Part shown: piece after piece, positions 42,980 to 53,587 of the stretch
How positions within the stretch are numbered: the first letter of the stretch is position 1
Layout: each line of letters begins with the position of its first letter
Source: an uncultured PS1 clade bacterium
GTDB lineage: Bacteria; Pseudomonadota; Alphaproteobacteria; MED-G09
Assembly: GCA_902626605.1 (NCBI GenBank)
Contig: CACOFZ010000004.1
Coordinates: 1 to 64,000 of the forward strand
Direction: 5' to 3'
Length of the DNA: 64,000 nucleotides
Position numbers and translations under genes: made by a program
The notes under the pieces: generated by a model
Told to the model about the DNA's origin: nothing
What the model saw: the letters and a program-made list of their open reading frames with translations, nothing else
The model's database searches: none

Positions 42980-43246
42980 ATGTTTTTTAATTATTTTGAA
43001 TACTTCCTTGCCAAAGCTATTAAATGAAATGTAAAAGTAAACAAGATATTAAATTTAACCTAATTATATTTATAAATCTAATTTAATTTTAGATTAGGGA
43101 ATTAAAAATTATTAAATAGTAATTGGTGTTTATAAATACCAAATACTCATAGAAAATTAATAATCTGGAAGGATAAAATAAAATGCTAAATTTTAACATG
43201 AAAAATAATAGATTTATTTTAGCTCCGGATTTTGGAGAACAAATTT

Positions 43247-45337
43247 ATGACAAACCAAATTTTAATAGATGCAGCCCACCAGGAAGAGGTAAGGGTTGCG
43301 GTTACAAAAAACAATCGTTTGGAGGAATATGATTTTGAGTTTGACTCAAGGCGTCCAATACGAGGAAATATTTATTTAGCAAAAGTTACAAGAGTAGAGC
43401 CGTCACTTCAAGCAGCTTTCGTTGATTATGGTGGTAATAGAAACGGCTTTCTTCCTTTTGCAGAAATTCATCCAGATTATTATCAAATACCTGTTGCAGA
43501 TAAAGAAGCTATACTTGAAAAAAATGCATCGGAACTTAACAATGATGAAATTGATGAAGAGATTAATGAAAATTTAAATGATCCGTCACATGTAGAGGAT
43601 ATAGGTGGTGATGATCTCGAAGAAATTGAAACAATAAATAAAAAAAGAAATAAAGACTTAATAAAAAATTATAAAATTCAGGAAGTTATTAAGAAAAATC
43701 AAATTTTACTTATTCAAGTATCTAAAGAAGAAAGGGGAAATAAAGGAGCGGCAATTACAACCTACACTTCAATTCCTGGAAGATATTGCGTTTTTATGCC
43801 AAATAGTACATCTGGAGGTGGTGTAAGTAGAAGAATAAAGAATCCAAAAGAAAGAAAAAAACTAAAAAATACATTAGATAAACTTAATGTTCCTGAAAAA
43901 ATGGGATTAATAATTAGAACAGCGGGTGCAAAAACAACATCCACAGAAATTAAAAGAGACTATAAATATCTTACGAAAACTTGGGATAAAATCAAAGAAA
44001 ATACACTTTCATCGAATGCCCCATCGTTAATTTATGAGGATGGCGGCGTTATTCAAAGATCCCTTAGAGACCTTTATTCAAAAGAGATTGATATTGTTTT
44101 TATTGAAGGGAAAGAGACATATAAATCTGCAAAAAATTTCATGAAGCTCCTTATGCCAAGTCATGCTGTAAAGATAAAGGAATGGAAGGAAGACTCACCA
44201 ATTTTTCAAAAAAATAATATAGAACAACAATTATCTTCAATTTATGCTGATGAAGTATTTTTGTCATCTGGTGGATCATTAGTATTGAATCAAACTGAAG
44301 CACTGGTTGCTATTGATGTTAATTCAGGAAGTTCAACAAAATATCACAACATTGAAGAAACAGCTCTAAAAACAAATCTTGAAGCGGCTGAAGAAATTGC
44401 AAGACAGCTTAGGCTTAGAGATATGGCTGGATTAGTAGTTATTGATTTTATTGATATGGAAAAATTTGCCAACAGGAAATCTATTGAAAAAAAACTTAAA
44501 GAATCATTAAAATCAGATAGATCAAAGATTCAGGTTGGAAAAATAAGTAGTTTTGGCCTTTTAGAAATGTCTAGGCAAAGAATAAGGTCTAGCATCAAAG
44601 AGGGTGTTTATAGTCCTTGCTCCAATTGTGATGGCACAGGACTTATTCGCTCGATAGATTCCAGATCACTTGAATTATTAAGATTAATTAGTGAAATAAG
44701 TATTAGAGAAAATATAAAAAAGATTGATGCTGAAATTCCTAGTGAGATATTAAATTATTTAGTTAACCAAAAAAGAAGCCTTCTAACAGATCTAGAAAAT
44801 AATAAGGATGCTTCAGTAAATTTTTATGGAAATGCTCTTCTCAGGGGTAATGAGAATAAAATTAGAGCTTTTGATATAAATAACAATGAAATAAATCTTG
44901 ATAAGATTATTAAAAATAATGGCTCAATTGAAAATAAAAATGACTTAAAACAAAACAAAAAAAGAAAAAAGGGCAAGAACAATAAATTAAATAAGTTAGA
45001 CAGTAATAATCCAAATAAAACAAACAAAAAAAATAAAGACAGTAATGAAACTGATTCAAAAAATATTAAGAAGTCTGATCAAAAGAACGTTATTGATAAA
45101 AAATCAACAAGAAAAAAATCATCTAAAAATACAAAAAATATTGGAAATGTAAAAAAATTAAAAAAAGACGATAATAATATTGAGAAAATCAAAGAGGATA
45201 AGAAAATACCTTTAATAGCGAATGTAAAAAAACATCAAGATGATGAAATTCCAAAAAATGTAAACCATATAGGTGCACCAATTAAAGGCAATGAAAAAAA
45301 AGAGAAGCCAAAGTCTGGTTGGTGGAATAAAGGTTAA
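43247..45337 (+). CDS. rne: Ribonuclease E/G family protein
   Basis: MTNQILIDAAHQEEVRVAV...IRGNIYLAKVTRVEPSLQAAFVDYGGNRNGFLPFAEIHPDYY; Zn-link CSNCDGTG; K/N-rich disordered tail ending GWWNKG. Start placed at ATG 43247 behind a GGAG Shine-Dalgarno rather than the upstream TTG. Confidence 0.93.
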   Translation: MTNQILIDAAHQEEVRVAVTKNNRLEEYDFEFDSRRPIRGNIYLAKVTRVEPSLQAAFVDYGGNRNGFLPFAEIHPDYYQIPVADKEAILEKNASELNNDEIDEEINENLNDPSHVEDIGGDDLEEIETINKKRNKDLIKNYKIQEVIKKNQILLIQVSKEERGNKGAAITTYTSIPGRYCVFMPNSTSGGGVSRRIKNPKERKKLKNTLDKLNVPEKMGLIIRTAGAKTTSTEIKRDYKYLTKTWDKIKENTLSSNAPSLIYEDGGVIQRSLRDLYSKEIDIVFIEGKETYKSAKNFMKLLMPSHAVKIKEWKEDSPIFQKNNIEQQLSSIYADEVFLSSGGSLVLNQTEALVAIDVNSGSSTKYHNIEETALKTNLEAAEEIARQLRLRDMAGLVVIDFIDMEKFANRKSIEKKLKESLKSDRSKIQVGKISSFGLLEMSRQRIRSSIKEGVYSPCSNCDGTGLIRSIDSRSLELLRLISEISIRENIKKIDAEIPSEILNYLVNQKRSLLTDLENNKDASVNFYGNALLRGNENKIRAFDINNNEINLDKIIKNNGSIENKNDLKQNKKRKKGKNNKLNKLDSNNPNKTNKKNKDSNETDSKNIKKSDQKNVIDKKSTRKKSSKNTKNIGNVKKLKKDDNNIEKIKEDKKIPLIANVKKHQDDEIPKNVNHIGAPIKGNEKKEKPKSGWWNKG

Positions 45338-45421
45338 AATAATTAATTATTTGTAATTTTCATTTACTATTTCTTAATTATAAAATTTAAGTAAGTATCA
45401 TAAAAAAATCAGGTTAAGATA

Positions 45422-46777
45422 ATGTTAATTTTTTTTAAAAAAAATAAGTTTTATAAAATCTTCTTAGTTTTAATTTTTATATTTTCTAACAGTAATATTA
45501 GAGCAAGCATCATTAGAGATGCAGAAATAGAAAATTTCTTAACTGAGATGGCTAATCCAATTTTTGAAGCTGCAAATCTTAATCTAAATTCTGTTGATAT
45601 TTATATATTTAATGACAAAGCTGTAAATGCCTTTGTAGCATGTGGGCAAAAGGTATTTATAAATACAGGCTTAATTCAATCATTTGATGATCCTTCCATG
45701 CTTAGAGGGGTTTTAGCTCATGAAACTGGACATATAGCTGGCGGGCATTTAGCTCGTTCTGATAAAGCTATGGAAAAAGCTCAAACTCCGATGATTGTTG
45801 GACTTTTACTTGGAATTGGTGCTGCAATTGCTGGAGAGGGCGATGCTGCACAAGCATTACTTCTAGGTAGTCAACAAATTGCAAAAGGTATGGTAGCTAA
45901 GTATTCAAGAGGTCAAGAATCAGCCGCCGATCAAGCTGCATTTCATTATTTAGAGAAAATAGAAAAATCCTCCACAGGAATGCTTGAAGTTCTATACAGC
46001 TTTGCCAATCAAGAGGCTCTTAGTCCCCGTCAGCAAAAAATAAGAGTAAGAAGTCATCCTGTATCCAGAGACAGAATTAGATCTTTAGAGAAAAAAGTTA
46101 ATAAATCTAAATTTATTAATAATAAAGATGAAGATGAATTAATATTTAAGTACAAAATGATACAAGCAAAATTAGATGGTTTCTTAAACAATGCTAATGA
46201 TATTATAAAAAAGAAAAAAGATAATTCCGATCATTCCAAGTATGCTTTAGCGGTCGCTCTTTATAGACAAGCATTATTAAACGATTCATTGTCCGTTCTT
46301 GATGAGTTAATTCTAAAATATCCCAAAAATGCTTGGTATTATGAATTAAAGGGTCAAATATTATATGAATCCGGAAAAATTGAAGACTCAATAAAGCCTT
46401 ATACTAGAGCTTTAAGTCTTAAAGGAGAGGAACCTCTATTAATGGTCGGGCTAGCAACTGCATTAAACGCTCGTGGAAATAAAGGTGACGCAAAAAAAGC
46501 AATTAGTCTTTTAAAAGAGTCTTTGAAATATGATAAAAAAAACTCACGAACTTGGTATCAATTAGCAATTTCTTATTCTGATATAAAAAATATAGGAATG
46601 GCAGAACTATCATCTGCAGAAAGACATTTTCTTACAGGTAATACAAAAATGGCATCATTTCACGCAAAAAAATCTTTAAAATATTTTAATAATTCTGATA
46701 TTTCTAAATTAAGAGCTCAAGATATTTTAATTGATGCAGAAAATAAGGCAAAATGGAAAAGAAGATGTCCAGTTTAA
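45422..46777 (+). CDS. M48 family metalloprotease with TPR repeats (BepA-like)
   Basis: VLAHETGHIAGGHLARSDKA (HExxH), TPR-like C-terminal half, N-terminal signal-like segment. Confidence 0.88.
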   Translation: MLIFFKKNKFYKIFLVLIFIFSNSNIRASIIRDAEIENFLTEMANPIFEAANLNLNSVDIYIFNDKAVNAFVACGQKVFINTGLIQSFDDPSMLRGVLAHETGHIAGGHLARSDKAMEKAQTPMIVGLLLGIGAAIAGEGDAAQALLLGSQQIAKGMVAKYSRGQESAADQAAFHYLEKIEKSSTGMLEVLYSFANQEALSPRQQKIRVRSHPVSRDRIRSLEKKVNKSKFINNKDEDELIFKYKMIQAKLDGFLNNANDIIKKKKDNSDHSKYALAVALYRQALLNDSLSVLDELILKYPKNAWYYELKGQILYESGKIEDSIKPYTRALSLKGEEPLLMVGLATALNARGNKGDAKKAISLLKESLKYDKKNSRTWYQLAISYSDIKNIGMAELSSAERHFLTGNTKMASFHAKKSLKYFNNSDISKLRAQDILIDAENKAKWKRRCPV

Positions 46778-47484
46778 TTAAAAAAATAAAAAAAAGTTTA
46801 CCTTATTTAGTGATCATCTTGATTATTTTAAATTTATTTTTTTTCGTCTCAAACAATGAACAAGATAAATTTGATGAAGATAAAATTGTAAAAATTCTCT
46901 CTGAAAATAAAGATATTTTGCCAAGAATTTTAGATAAACTAGAAGTAATTGAAGAACAAAATAATAAAAAAAATATTTCTCTTTACTATGAAGATTTAAT
47001 TAGAAATGAAAATCTTTTCTTAGGGAATAGAAATGGAAAAGATATAATTATTGAATTTTTCGATTATAACTGTGGTTATTGTAAAAGAAGCTTTCCTGAA
47101 ATTATGGAGCTCGTATCAGAAAATAAAAATATCAAAGTTATATTAAAAGAGCTTCCAGTTTTAGGTGAAAGCTCAATACTTGCAGCAAAAGCTTCTATAG
47201 CATCGCAGAAACAAAATAAATATTTTGAATTTCATCAGGAACTAATCAATTTTTCTGGTCTAATATCACTTTCAGATATTAAAAAAATTTCGAAACAACT
47301 TGGAATTAACTACGAACAACTTCAAAAAGATATGAATAGTGATGAGACAATATTATTGATTAATGAAAGCTATAGACTAGCAGACCTTATAGGAGTAAGA
47401 GGAACTCCAGCATTTATTATTAATAATGATTTGATCCCTGGAGCAATCGGAAAAAATGAAATGTTGAGATTTTTGAATAAATGA
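46753..47484 (+). CDS. DsbA-family (Com1-like) thiol oxidoreductase
   Basis: IIEFFDYNCGYCKRSFPEI (CGYC), VRGTPAFIINNDLIPGA cis-Pro region. Confidence 0.88.
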   Translation: MEKKMSSLIKKIKKSLPYLVIILIILNLFFFVSNNEQDKFDEDKIVKILSENKDILPRILDKLEVIEEQNNKKNISLYYEDLIRNENLFLGNRNGKDIIIEFFDYNCGYCKRSFPEIMELVSENKNIKVILKELPVLGESSILAAKASIASQKQNKYFEFHQELINFSGLISLSDIKKISKQLGINYEQLQKDMNSDETILLINESYRLADLIGVRGTPAFIINNDLIPGAIGKNEMLRFLNK

Positions 47485-47918
47485 AGAAAATTATATATAT
47501 ATTAAATGGTCCAAACTTAAACTTACTGGGTGAGAGGGAGCCTGAAATTTATGGCTCTGAGTCTATTGATGATATTAAAAAACTTGCTGAGCAGTTTGCT
47601 AAATCAAAAAATACAGAGATTATTTTTAAACAAACAAATCACGAAGGTGAACTTATTGAAATGATTCATGATGCTAGAAAATCAGATGGACTCATCATAA
47701 ATCCTGCTGGTTATACCCATACATCTGTAGCAATATATGATGCATTATTATCTTTGGATATCCCCATAATTGAAGTCCATATATCAAATATTTATAAAAG
47801 AGAGAAATTTAGACATTCTTCTTACGTTTCAATGGCAGCGGATAGTGTCATTAGTGGTTTTGGTATAGATGGCTATATTTTTGCATTAGAAAATATGTTA
47901 AAAAATATTAAAAATTAA
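47481..47918 (+). CDS. aroQ: 3-dehydroquinate dehydratase type II
   Basis: ILNGPNLNLLGEREPEIYG, NPAGYTHTSVAIYDAL, EVHISNIYKREKFRHSSY. Confidence 0.96.
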   Translation: MKKIIYILNGPNLNLLGEREPEIYGSESIDDIKKLAEQFAKSKNTEIIFKQTNHEGELIEMIHDARKSDGLIINPAGYTHTSVAIYDALLSLDIPIIEVHISNIYKREKFRHSSYVSMAADSVISGFGIDGYIFALENMLKNIKN

Positions 47919-47932
47919 ATATTTAAAGAGAG

Positions 47933-48382
47933 GTGAATATGGCTGATTTTGATAAAGATTTAATTATTTCATTATCTAAGTTATTAGAACAAACAGGCCT
48001 TAGTGAAATAGAAATTGAAAATAAAGATGTGGGAAGAATAAAAGTTGCAAAAAATTTAATTAACCCAAATATTTTATCTTCTTCTCCGAATAACACAAAT
48101 GATAATTTAGTAACTAAAGAAGAAACTAAAATTGAAAAAAAGGATTTATCGAATGCAATAAATTCACCTATGGTAGGAACAATTTATTTAAAACCTGATC
48201 CAGAGTCTGAACCTTTTGTGAGTGAAGGCGATAAAGTAAAAAAAGGCGATACTTTGTTAATAATTGAAGCAATGAAAACTATGAACAATATTCCTGCCGA
48301 TAAAGATGGGGTAATAAAAAAAGTTTTGGTTGAGAATGAACAACCAATTCAATTTGGAGACCCTCTAGTGATTATTGAATAA
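47933..48382 (+). CDS. accB: Acetyl-CoA carboxylase biotin carboxyl carrier protein
   Basis: SPMVGTIYLKPDPESEPFV, biotinylation motif IEAMKTMN. Confidence 0.95.
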   Translation: MNMADFDKDLIISLSKLLEQTGLSEIEIENKDVGRIKVAKNLINPNILSSSPNNTNDNLVTKEETKIEKKDLSNAINSPMVGTIYLKPDPESEPFVSEGDKVKKGDTLLIIEAMKTMNNIPADKDGVIKKVLVENEQPIQFGDPLVIIE

Positions 48383-49727
48383 TATGTTTGAAAAAATATT
48401 AATCGCTAACAGAGGTGAAATTGCTGTAAGAGTTCTTAGAGCATGCAAGGATCTTGGAATTCAGACAGTATCGGTTTATTCTACTGCAGATAAAGATGCT
48501 ATGCATGTAAAAATGGCTGATGAAAGTGTTTGTATTGGACCGCCTCAATCAAAAGAGTCTTATCTTAATATACCATCTATAATCGCCGCATGCGAAGTTT
48601 CAGGAGCAGAAGCGGTACATCCAGGATATGGTTTTTTATCTGAAAATGCTAGCTTTGTGGAAAAATTAAGCGCACATAATATTAATTTCATTGGCCCAAA
48701 AGCTGATCATATTAAAACAATGGGTGACAAAATACTTGCTAAAAAAACAGCTGAGAAATACGGATTACCAGTAATTCCTGGATCAAATGGTGAAGTTAAA
48801 AATTATGAAGATGCAAAATCTATAGCAAAAAATATTGGTTATCCAATTATAATAAAAGCCTCTGCAGGAGGTGGTGGAAGAGGTATGGTTGTTGTTTATA
48901 ATGAAAAAGAACTTGAGGAATCAATAAAAAAAGCAAAAGCTGAAGCAGATAAGTCATTTGATAACGATACTGTTTACATAGAAAAATATCTTAAAAATCC
49001 TAAGCATATTGAAATACAAATAATTGGTGATAACTTTGGTAATATGATCCATTTGGGTGAACGTGATTGTTCAATGCAGAGAAGAAATCAAAAATTATTA
49101 GAAGAAACACCATCTAAAATAATTGATCAAAAAACCAGAGATCATATTGGAAATTTAACCGTAGAAGCTCTCAAAAAAATTAAATATAGCGGCGCAGGAA
49201 CTGTTGAATATTTATACGAAAATAATGAATTTTATTTCATGGAGATGAATACAAGGCTTCAAGTTGAACATCCTGTAACCGAAGAAATAACTAAATTTGA
49301 TCTCGTTAAAGAACAAATAAGAGTGGCATGTAACTCAAAACTATCAAAAAATCAGAACGAAATTAACTTCAACGGTCATTCAATTGAATGCAGAGTAAAT
49401 GCTGAAGACCCTATTTCATTCATGCCAAGTCCTGGTAAAATTATTAACTTTCATGCACCTGGTGGTCCTGGTGTAAGAGTAGACTCAGGTTGTTACAGTG
49501 GAATAACAATTCCACCTTACTACGATAGCATGATAGCAAAATTAATAATTTATGGAGAAGATAGAAATACTTGTATAGCAAGATTAGAAAGAGCTCTTGG
49601 AGAGTTTGTTGTTGAAGGAATTAAAACTACTATACCTTTCTATCAAGAAATACTTAAAGAGGAAAAGTTTCTAAACGGTAATTATGATATTCATTGGGTA
49701 GAAAATTACACGGAAAATAAAAAATAA
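48375..49727 (+). CDS. accC: Acetyl-CoA carboxylase biotin carboxylase subunit
   Basis: KILIANRGEIAVRVLRACKDLGI, ASAGGGGRGMVVV, FMEMNTRLQVEHPVTE. Confidence 0.96.
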   Translation: MNNMFEKILIANRGEIAVRVLRACKDLGIQTVSVYSTADKDAMHVKMADESVCIGPPQSKESYLNIPSIIAACEVSGAEAVHPGYGFLSENASFVEKLSAHNINFIGPKADHIKTMGDKILAKKTAEKYGLPVIPGSNGEVKNYEDAKSIAKNIGYPIIIKASAGGGGRGMVVVYNEKELEESIKKAKAEADKSFDNDTVYIEKYLKNPKHIEIQIIGDNFGNMIHLGERDCSMQRRNQKLLEETPSKIIDQKTRDHIGNLTVEALKKIKYSGAGTVEYLYENNEFYFMEMNTRLQVEHPVTEEITKFDLVKEQIRVACNSKLSKNQNEINFNGHSIECRVNAEDPISFMPSPGKIINFHAPGGPGVRVDSGCYSGITIPPYYDSMIAKLIIYGEDRNTCIARLERALGEFVVEGIKTTIPFYQEILKEEKFLNGNYDIHWVENYTENKK

Positions 49728-49731
49728 TTCT

Positions 49732-50202
49732 TTATTTATTATCCTCTACAGAAAACAATGCTTCTCCAACGAGACCTATTAAATCGATTGACCCTTGAGT
49801 AAATAAAATCTCATCCCCGCTTTCTAAATATATATCATTCCCACCTGGCTCGATAGAAATATAGTTTCCTCCCAACAAACCATCGGTTGTTATTTTTGCA
49901 GAACTATCATCTGGTATTAGAATATCAGAGTTAATGGACATTAATACCTTAGCCTGAAAAGTTATGTTATCCAATTCTTGATTTGAAACGGTTCCAATTT
50001 TTATTCCAGACATTCTTATATCTGAGCCTAATTTAATGCCATCAATTCTATTAAAAACAGCTGAAACATTATAGTTTTGCTCATTATTAAATCTCATTGA
50101 CTGAAATCCAAAAAATAAAAAAATTATTGTAAAGATAATTACTACTACTCCGATTAATGCTTCAAATGTATTTGATTTCATTGCTTGCTCTCCGGTGACC
50201 AA
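49732..50202 (-). CDS. mlaD: MCE-family MlaD-like lipid transport protein
   Basis: N-terminal TM plus MCE domain (AVFNRIDGIKLGSDIRMSGIKIGTVSNQELD). Confidence 0.85.
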   Translation of the reverse strand: MVTGEQAMKSNTFEALIGVVVIIFTIIFLFFGFQSMRFNNEQNYNVSAVFNRIDGIKLGSDIRMSGIKIGTVSNQELDNITFQAKVLMSINSDILIPDDSSAKITTDGLLGGNYISIEPGGNDIYLESGDEILFTQGSIDLIGLVGEALFSVEDNK

Positions 50203-50555
50203 GATTCATAAGTTTTATTGTTTTTTTTACTGGCTGAGTTTTTAGGCGTATAAAAATTTTCAGTTCCAGTATTATTCATTTCATGGTCTTTATACCATGA
50301 TTTTTTATTAATTTCATCTTTAGGAATTTCATCAGTTCTAGAATGTATCCAGTCATGCCAATCAGCATTAATTTTCGAAGCATCAATTTGACCATTGTAA
50401 ATTACCCAACGATTTAGACCGTTTTTTTTATTTAAATAATATTTATTTCCGTCAGCATCAGTTCCAACAAGTCTGCCATTTAATAATGTATATATTCTTG
50501 TACCAAGTGTTTGGCTACTCCACCATGTAAAAATTTCTAAAAAAAAGTTTTTCAT
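50178..50555 (-). CDS. NADH:ubiquinone oxidoreductase accessory subunit NDUFA12-like
   Basis: FTWWSSQTLGTRIYTLLNGRLVGTDADGNKYY...RWVIYNGQIDASKINADWHDWIHSRTDEIP. Confidence 0.9.
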   Translation of the reverse strand: MKNFFLEIFTWWSSQTLGTRIYTLLNGRLVGTDADGNKYYLNKKNGLNRWVIYNGQIDASKINADWHDWIHSRTDEIPKDEINKKSWYKDHEMNNTGTENFYTPKNSASKKNNKTYESWSPESKQ

Positions 50556-50570
50556 TTTACAACATTCTTA

Positions 50571-52343
50571 TTAATCATCATCTTCGCTAATATTAATGCC
50601 CAACTCATTCAATTGTTCTTTAGATACTTTGGAGGGAGCGCCCATAAGAATATCTTGAGCCTGTTGATTCATTGGAAAAGCAATGACTTCTCTAATATTA
50701 TCTGAATCAGATAAAAGCATAACTATTCTGTCAATACCTGGTGCAATTCCTCCATGAGGAGGTGTACCGTATTTAAAGGCGTTGTTCATAGCACCAAATC
50801 TTTTTTCTACCTCTTCTTGGTTATAACCAGCAATTTCAAAAGCTTTCAACAAAATTTCCGGTTTATGATTCCTTATTGCGCCAGAAGATAGTTCGACACC
50901 ATTGCAAACGATGTCATACTGAAAAGCTTTTATGTCAAGAGGATTTAAACTCTCTAATGCATCAATGCCACCTTGAGGCATTGAAAAAGGATTGTGAGAA
51001 AAGTCTATTTTTTTATTAATTTCATCAAATTCATACATGGGAAAATCAACAATCCAACAAAACTCAAAGCTGTTTTCATCAATTAAACCAAGATCATTGG
51101 CAATCTTATCTCTGGCGCTTGAAGCAAATGCTAAAAATGTTTTAGGGACTCCACATATAAAAAATACAGCATCATTATCATTTAAATTAAATTTATTTTT
51201 TATGGCAGAGGTTTTTTCCTCTCCTATATTCTTTGCTATTGGACCTGATCCAGCGCCACCTTTGAAAAATATATAACCAAGACCTGGTTGTCCTTCTTTA
51301 ATCGCCCATGAATTCATTTTATCGCAAAAAGCTCTGGAACCGCCATCTTTTGCAGGTATTCCCCAGACTTTTACATTATCGTCTTTTTTTATTAATTCGG
51401 AGAAAATTTTAAATCCCGACTCTTTAAAAACATCAGTAACATCTGACATTTCTATGGGATTTCTTAAATCAGGTTTATCTGTAGCATATTTTGATATAGA
51501 TTCTAAATAAGGAATACGAGGGAAAGATTTTGTAACCCTTTTTTTAGAAGAAAATTCTTCAAACAAATCTCTTAAAATTGGTTCGACTGTATTTAATACA
51601 TCATCCTGTGTAACAAAACTCATTTCAATATCAAGTTGATAGAATTCGCCAGGTGATCTATCCGCTCTAGCATCCTCATCTCTAAAACATGGAGCTATTT
51701 GAAAATACTTATCAAAACCAGAAGCCATTAAAATTTGTTTAAATTGTTGAGGGGCCTGAGGAAGTGCATAAAAACTACCTTGATGAATTCTTGAAGGAAT
51801 TAAAAAATCTCTTGCACCCTCTGGGCTTGAAGCTGTCATAATTGGGGTTTGAAATTCCAAGAAATCATTTTTAATCATTTTATCTCTTATAGATTGAATT
51901 ATTTGTGACCTTAAAACTATTTTACCATGAAGCGTTTCTCTTCTTAAGTCTAAAAATCTATACTTAAGCCTTATATCCTCAGGATAATCAGGTTCGCCAA
52001 AAACAGGTAAAGGTAATTCCTCTGCTTCAGATAATACCTCTAATGAATCAACATAAACTTCTATATCTCCAGTTGATAAGTTTAAATTTATTGTATCTTC
52101 ATCTCTTTTAACGACTTTACCTGAAATTTTTATAACTGTTTCAGCTGTAATTTTTTCTGCTAATTCAAACGCTTTACTATCTGGATCAAAAACAAGCTGA
52201 GTTAAACCATAATGATCCCTTAAATCAATGAAAAGTAATCCGCCATGATCTCTTTTTCTGTTAACCCAACCAGATAAATTAACATTTTTATCAACATCAC
52301 TTATTCTTAATTCGCTACATTTATGAGTTCTATAATGATTCAT
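50571..52343 (-). CDS. aspS: Aspartate--tRNA(Asp/Asn) ligase
   Basis: [40 protein letters not shown], class II motifs ([38 protein letters not shown]). Confidence 0.96.
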   Translation of the reverse strand: MNHYRTHKCSELRISDVDKNVNLSGWVNRKRDHGGLLFIDLRDHYGLTQLVFDPDSKAFELAEKITAETVIKISGKVVKRDEDTINLNLSTGDIEVYVDSLEVLSEAEELPLPVFGEPDYPEDIRLKYRFLDLRRETLHGKIVLRSQIIQSIRDKMIKNDFLEFQTPIMTASSPEGARDFLIPSRIHQGSFYALPQAPQQFKQILMASGFDKYFQIAPCFRDEDARADRSPGEFYQLDIEMSFVTQDDVLNTVEPILRDLFEEFSSKKRVTKSFPRIPYLESISKYATDKPDLRNPIEMSDVTDVFKESGFKIFSELIKKDDNVKVWGIPAKDGGSRAFCDKMNSWAIKEGQPGLGYIFFKGGAGSGPIAKNIGEEKTSAIKNKFNLNDNDAVFFICGVPKTFLAFASSARDKIANDLGLIDENSFEFCWIVDFPMYEFDEINKKIDFSHNPFSMPQGGIDALESLNPLDIKAFQYDIVCNGVELSSGAIRNHKPEILLKAFEIAGYNQEEVEKRFGAMNNAFKYGTPPHGGIAPGIDRIVMLLSDSDNIREVIAFPMNQQAQDILMGAPSKVSKEQLNELGINISEDDD

Positions 52344-52431
52344 TTAGTTACCTTAAAATTATTTGAGCAATAGGACAATTTAAAAGTCTTTTGTCAAGGA
52401 CAAGTAAAAAAATTTAATGTATATGGTTTAA

Positions 52432-53583
52432 ATGGATTTAATAAAAACAAATGAAGAGCTTATTGAGATTTGTGAGTCAATAAGTAAAGAAAAATTTATC
52501 ACAATTGATACAGAATTTATTAGAGAGAAAACTTATTGGTCTAAATTATGTTTAATACAAATTTGTACACATGATAAAGAAATAATCATTGATCCATTAG
52601 AAAATAATATTGACTTAAAGCCATTTATTAAAATTTTAAATAAAAAATCTATTTTAAAAATCTTACACTCTGGAAGGCAAGATATTGAAATTTTTTATAA
52701 AATGTCTGGAAGGATTCCTAAGCCAATATTTGATACCCAAATAGCTGCTATGGTTTGCGGCTTTGGGGAGTCAGTAGGTTATGAAAAACTTGTTGAAAAA
52801 ACTCTTAATAAGAAAATAGATAAATCATCAAGATTTTCAAATTGGGAGAAAAGACCTCTCACTAAAAAGCAATTAAAGTATGCCATAGGAGATGTAACTC
52901 ATCTTTATGAAATATACCCTATATTAAATAAAGAGATAATTGAAAAAAAAAGGAAAGTTTGGTTAGAAGACGAATTAAAAATTTTACTTTCTGAAGAAAC
53001 CTATGATGTAAGTCCTGAAAATGCTTACAAAAGACTAAAAATCAGAAGTTATGATATAAAAACTAGAGGCGTAACCTATCAATTGGCTTTATGGCGAGAA
53101 AAAAAAGCTCAATTAAATAATATTCCAAGAGGAAGAGTTTTAAGAGATGATGTCATTTATGAGCTAGCTTCGATAAAACCTAAATCTATTAATGAAATTA
53201 ATAATATGCGGTCATTATCAAATGGGTTGAGACTTAGAGAAGAGATTAAGGAGGAAATTATTAATAATGTTTTAATAGGTTTATCTTTAAAAGATAGAGA
53301 TCTTCCAAAGTTACCAAAAAAAAGAAGTTTACCGCATGGTACAAATAGTAGAGTTTCATTATTAAAAATTCTTTTAAATTCGGTTTCTGAAAAATATGAT
53401 GTTGCTCAAAAACTTATTGCATCTACAAAGGACTTAGAAGATTTAATTGCTGACGATAATGCAGATATAAAGACACTAAAGGGTTGGAGATATGAGTTGT
53501 TTGGAAAGAGAGCTTTAGAGTTTAAAAATGGCAAAATTGCAATAATAATGAATAATAATAACATAGAGCTTAAGGAACTATAA
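52432..53583 (+). CDS. rnd: Ribonuclease D
   Basis: DEDD exonuclease: ITIDTEFIREKTYWSKLCLIQI, LHSGRQDIEIFY, YAIGDVTHLYEIYP; C-terminal HRDC-like domain. Confidence 0.92.
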   Translation: MDLIKTNEELIEICESISKEKFITIDTEFIREKTYWSKLCLIQICTHDKEIIIDPLENNIDLKPFIKILNKKSILKILHSGRQDIEIFYKMSGRIPKPIFDTQIAAMVCGFGESVGYEKLVEKTLNKKIDKSSRFSNWEKRPLTKKQLKYAIGDVTHLYEIYPILNKEIIEKKRKVWLEDELKILLSEETYDVSPENAYKRLKIRSYDIKTRGVTYQLALWREKKAQLNNIPRGRVLRDDVIYELASIKPKSINEINNMRSLSNGLRLREEIKEEIINNVLIGLSLKDRDLPKLPKKRSLPHGTNSRVSLLKILLNSVSEKYDVAQKLIASTKDLEDLIADDNADIKTLKGWRYELFGKRALEFKNGKIAIIMNNNNIELKEL

Positions 53584-53587
53584 AAGC

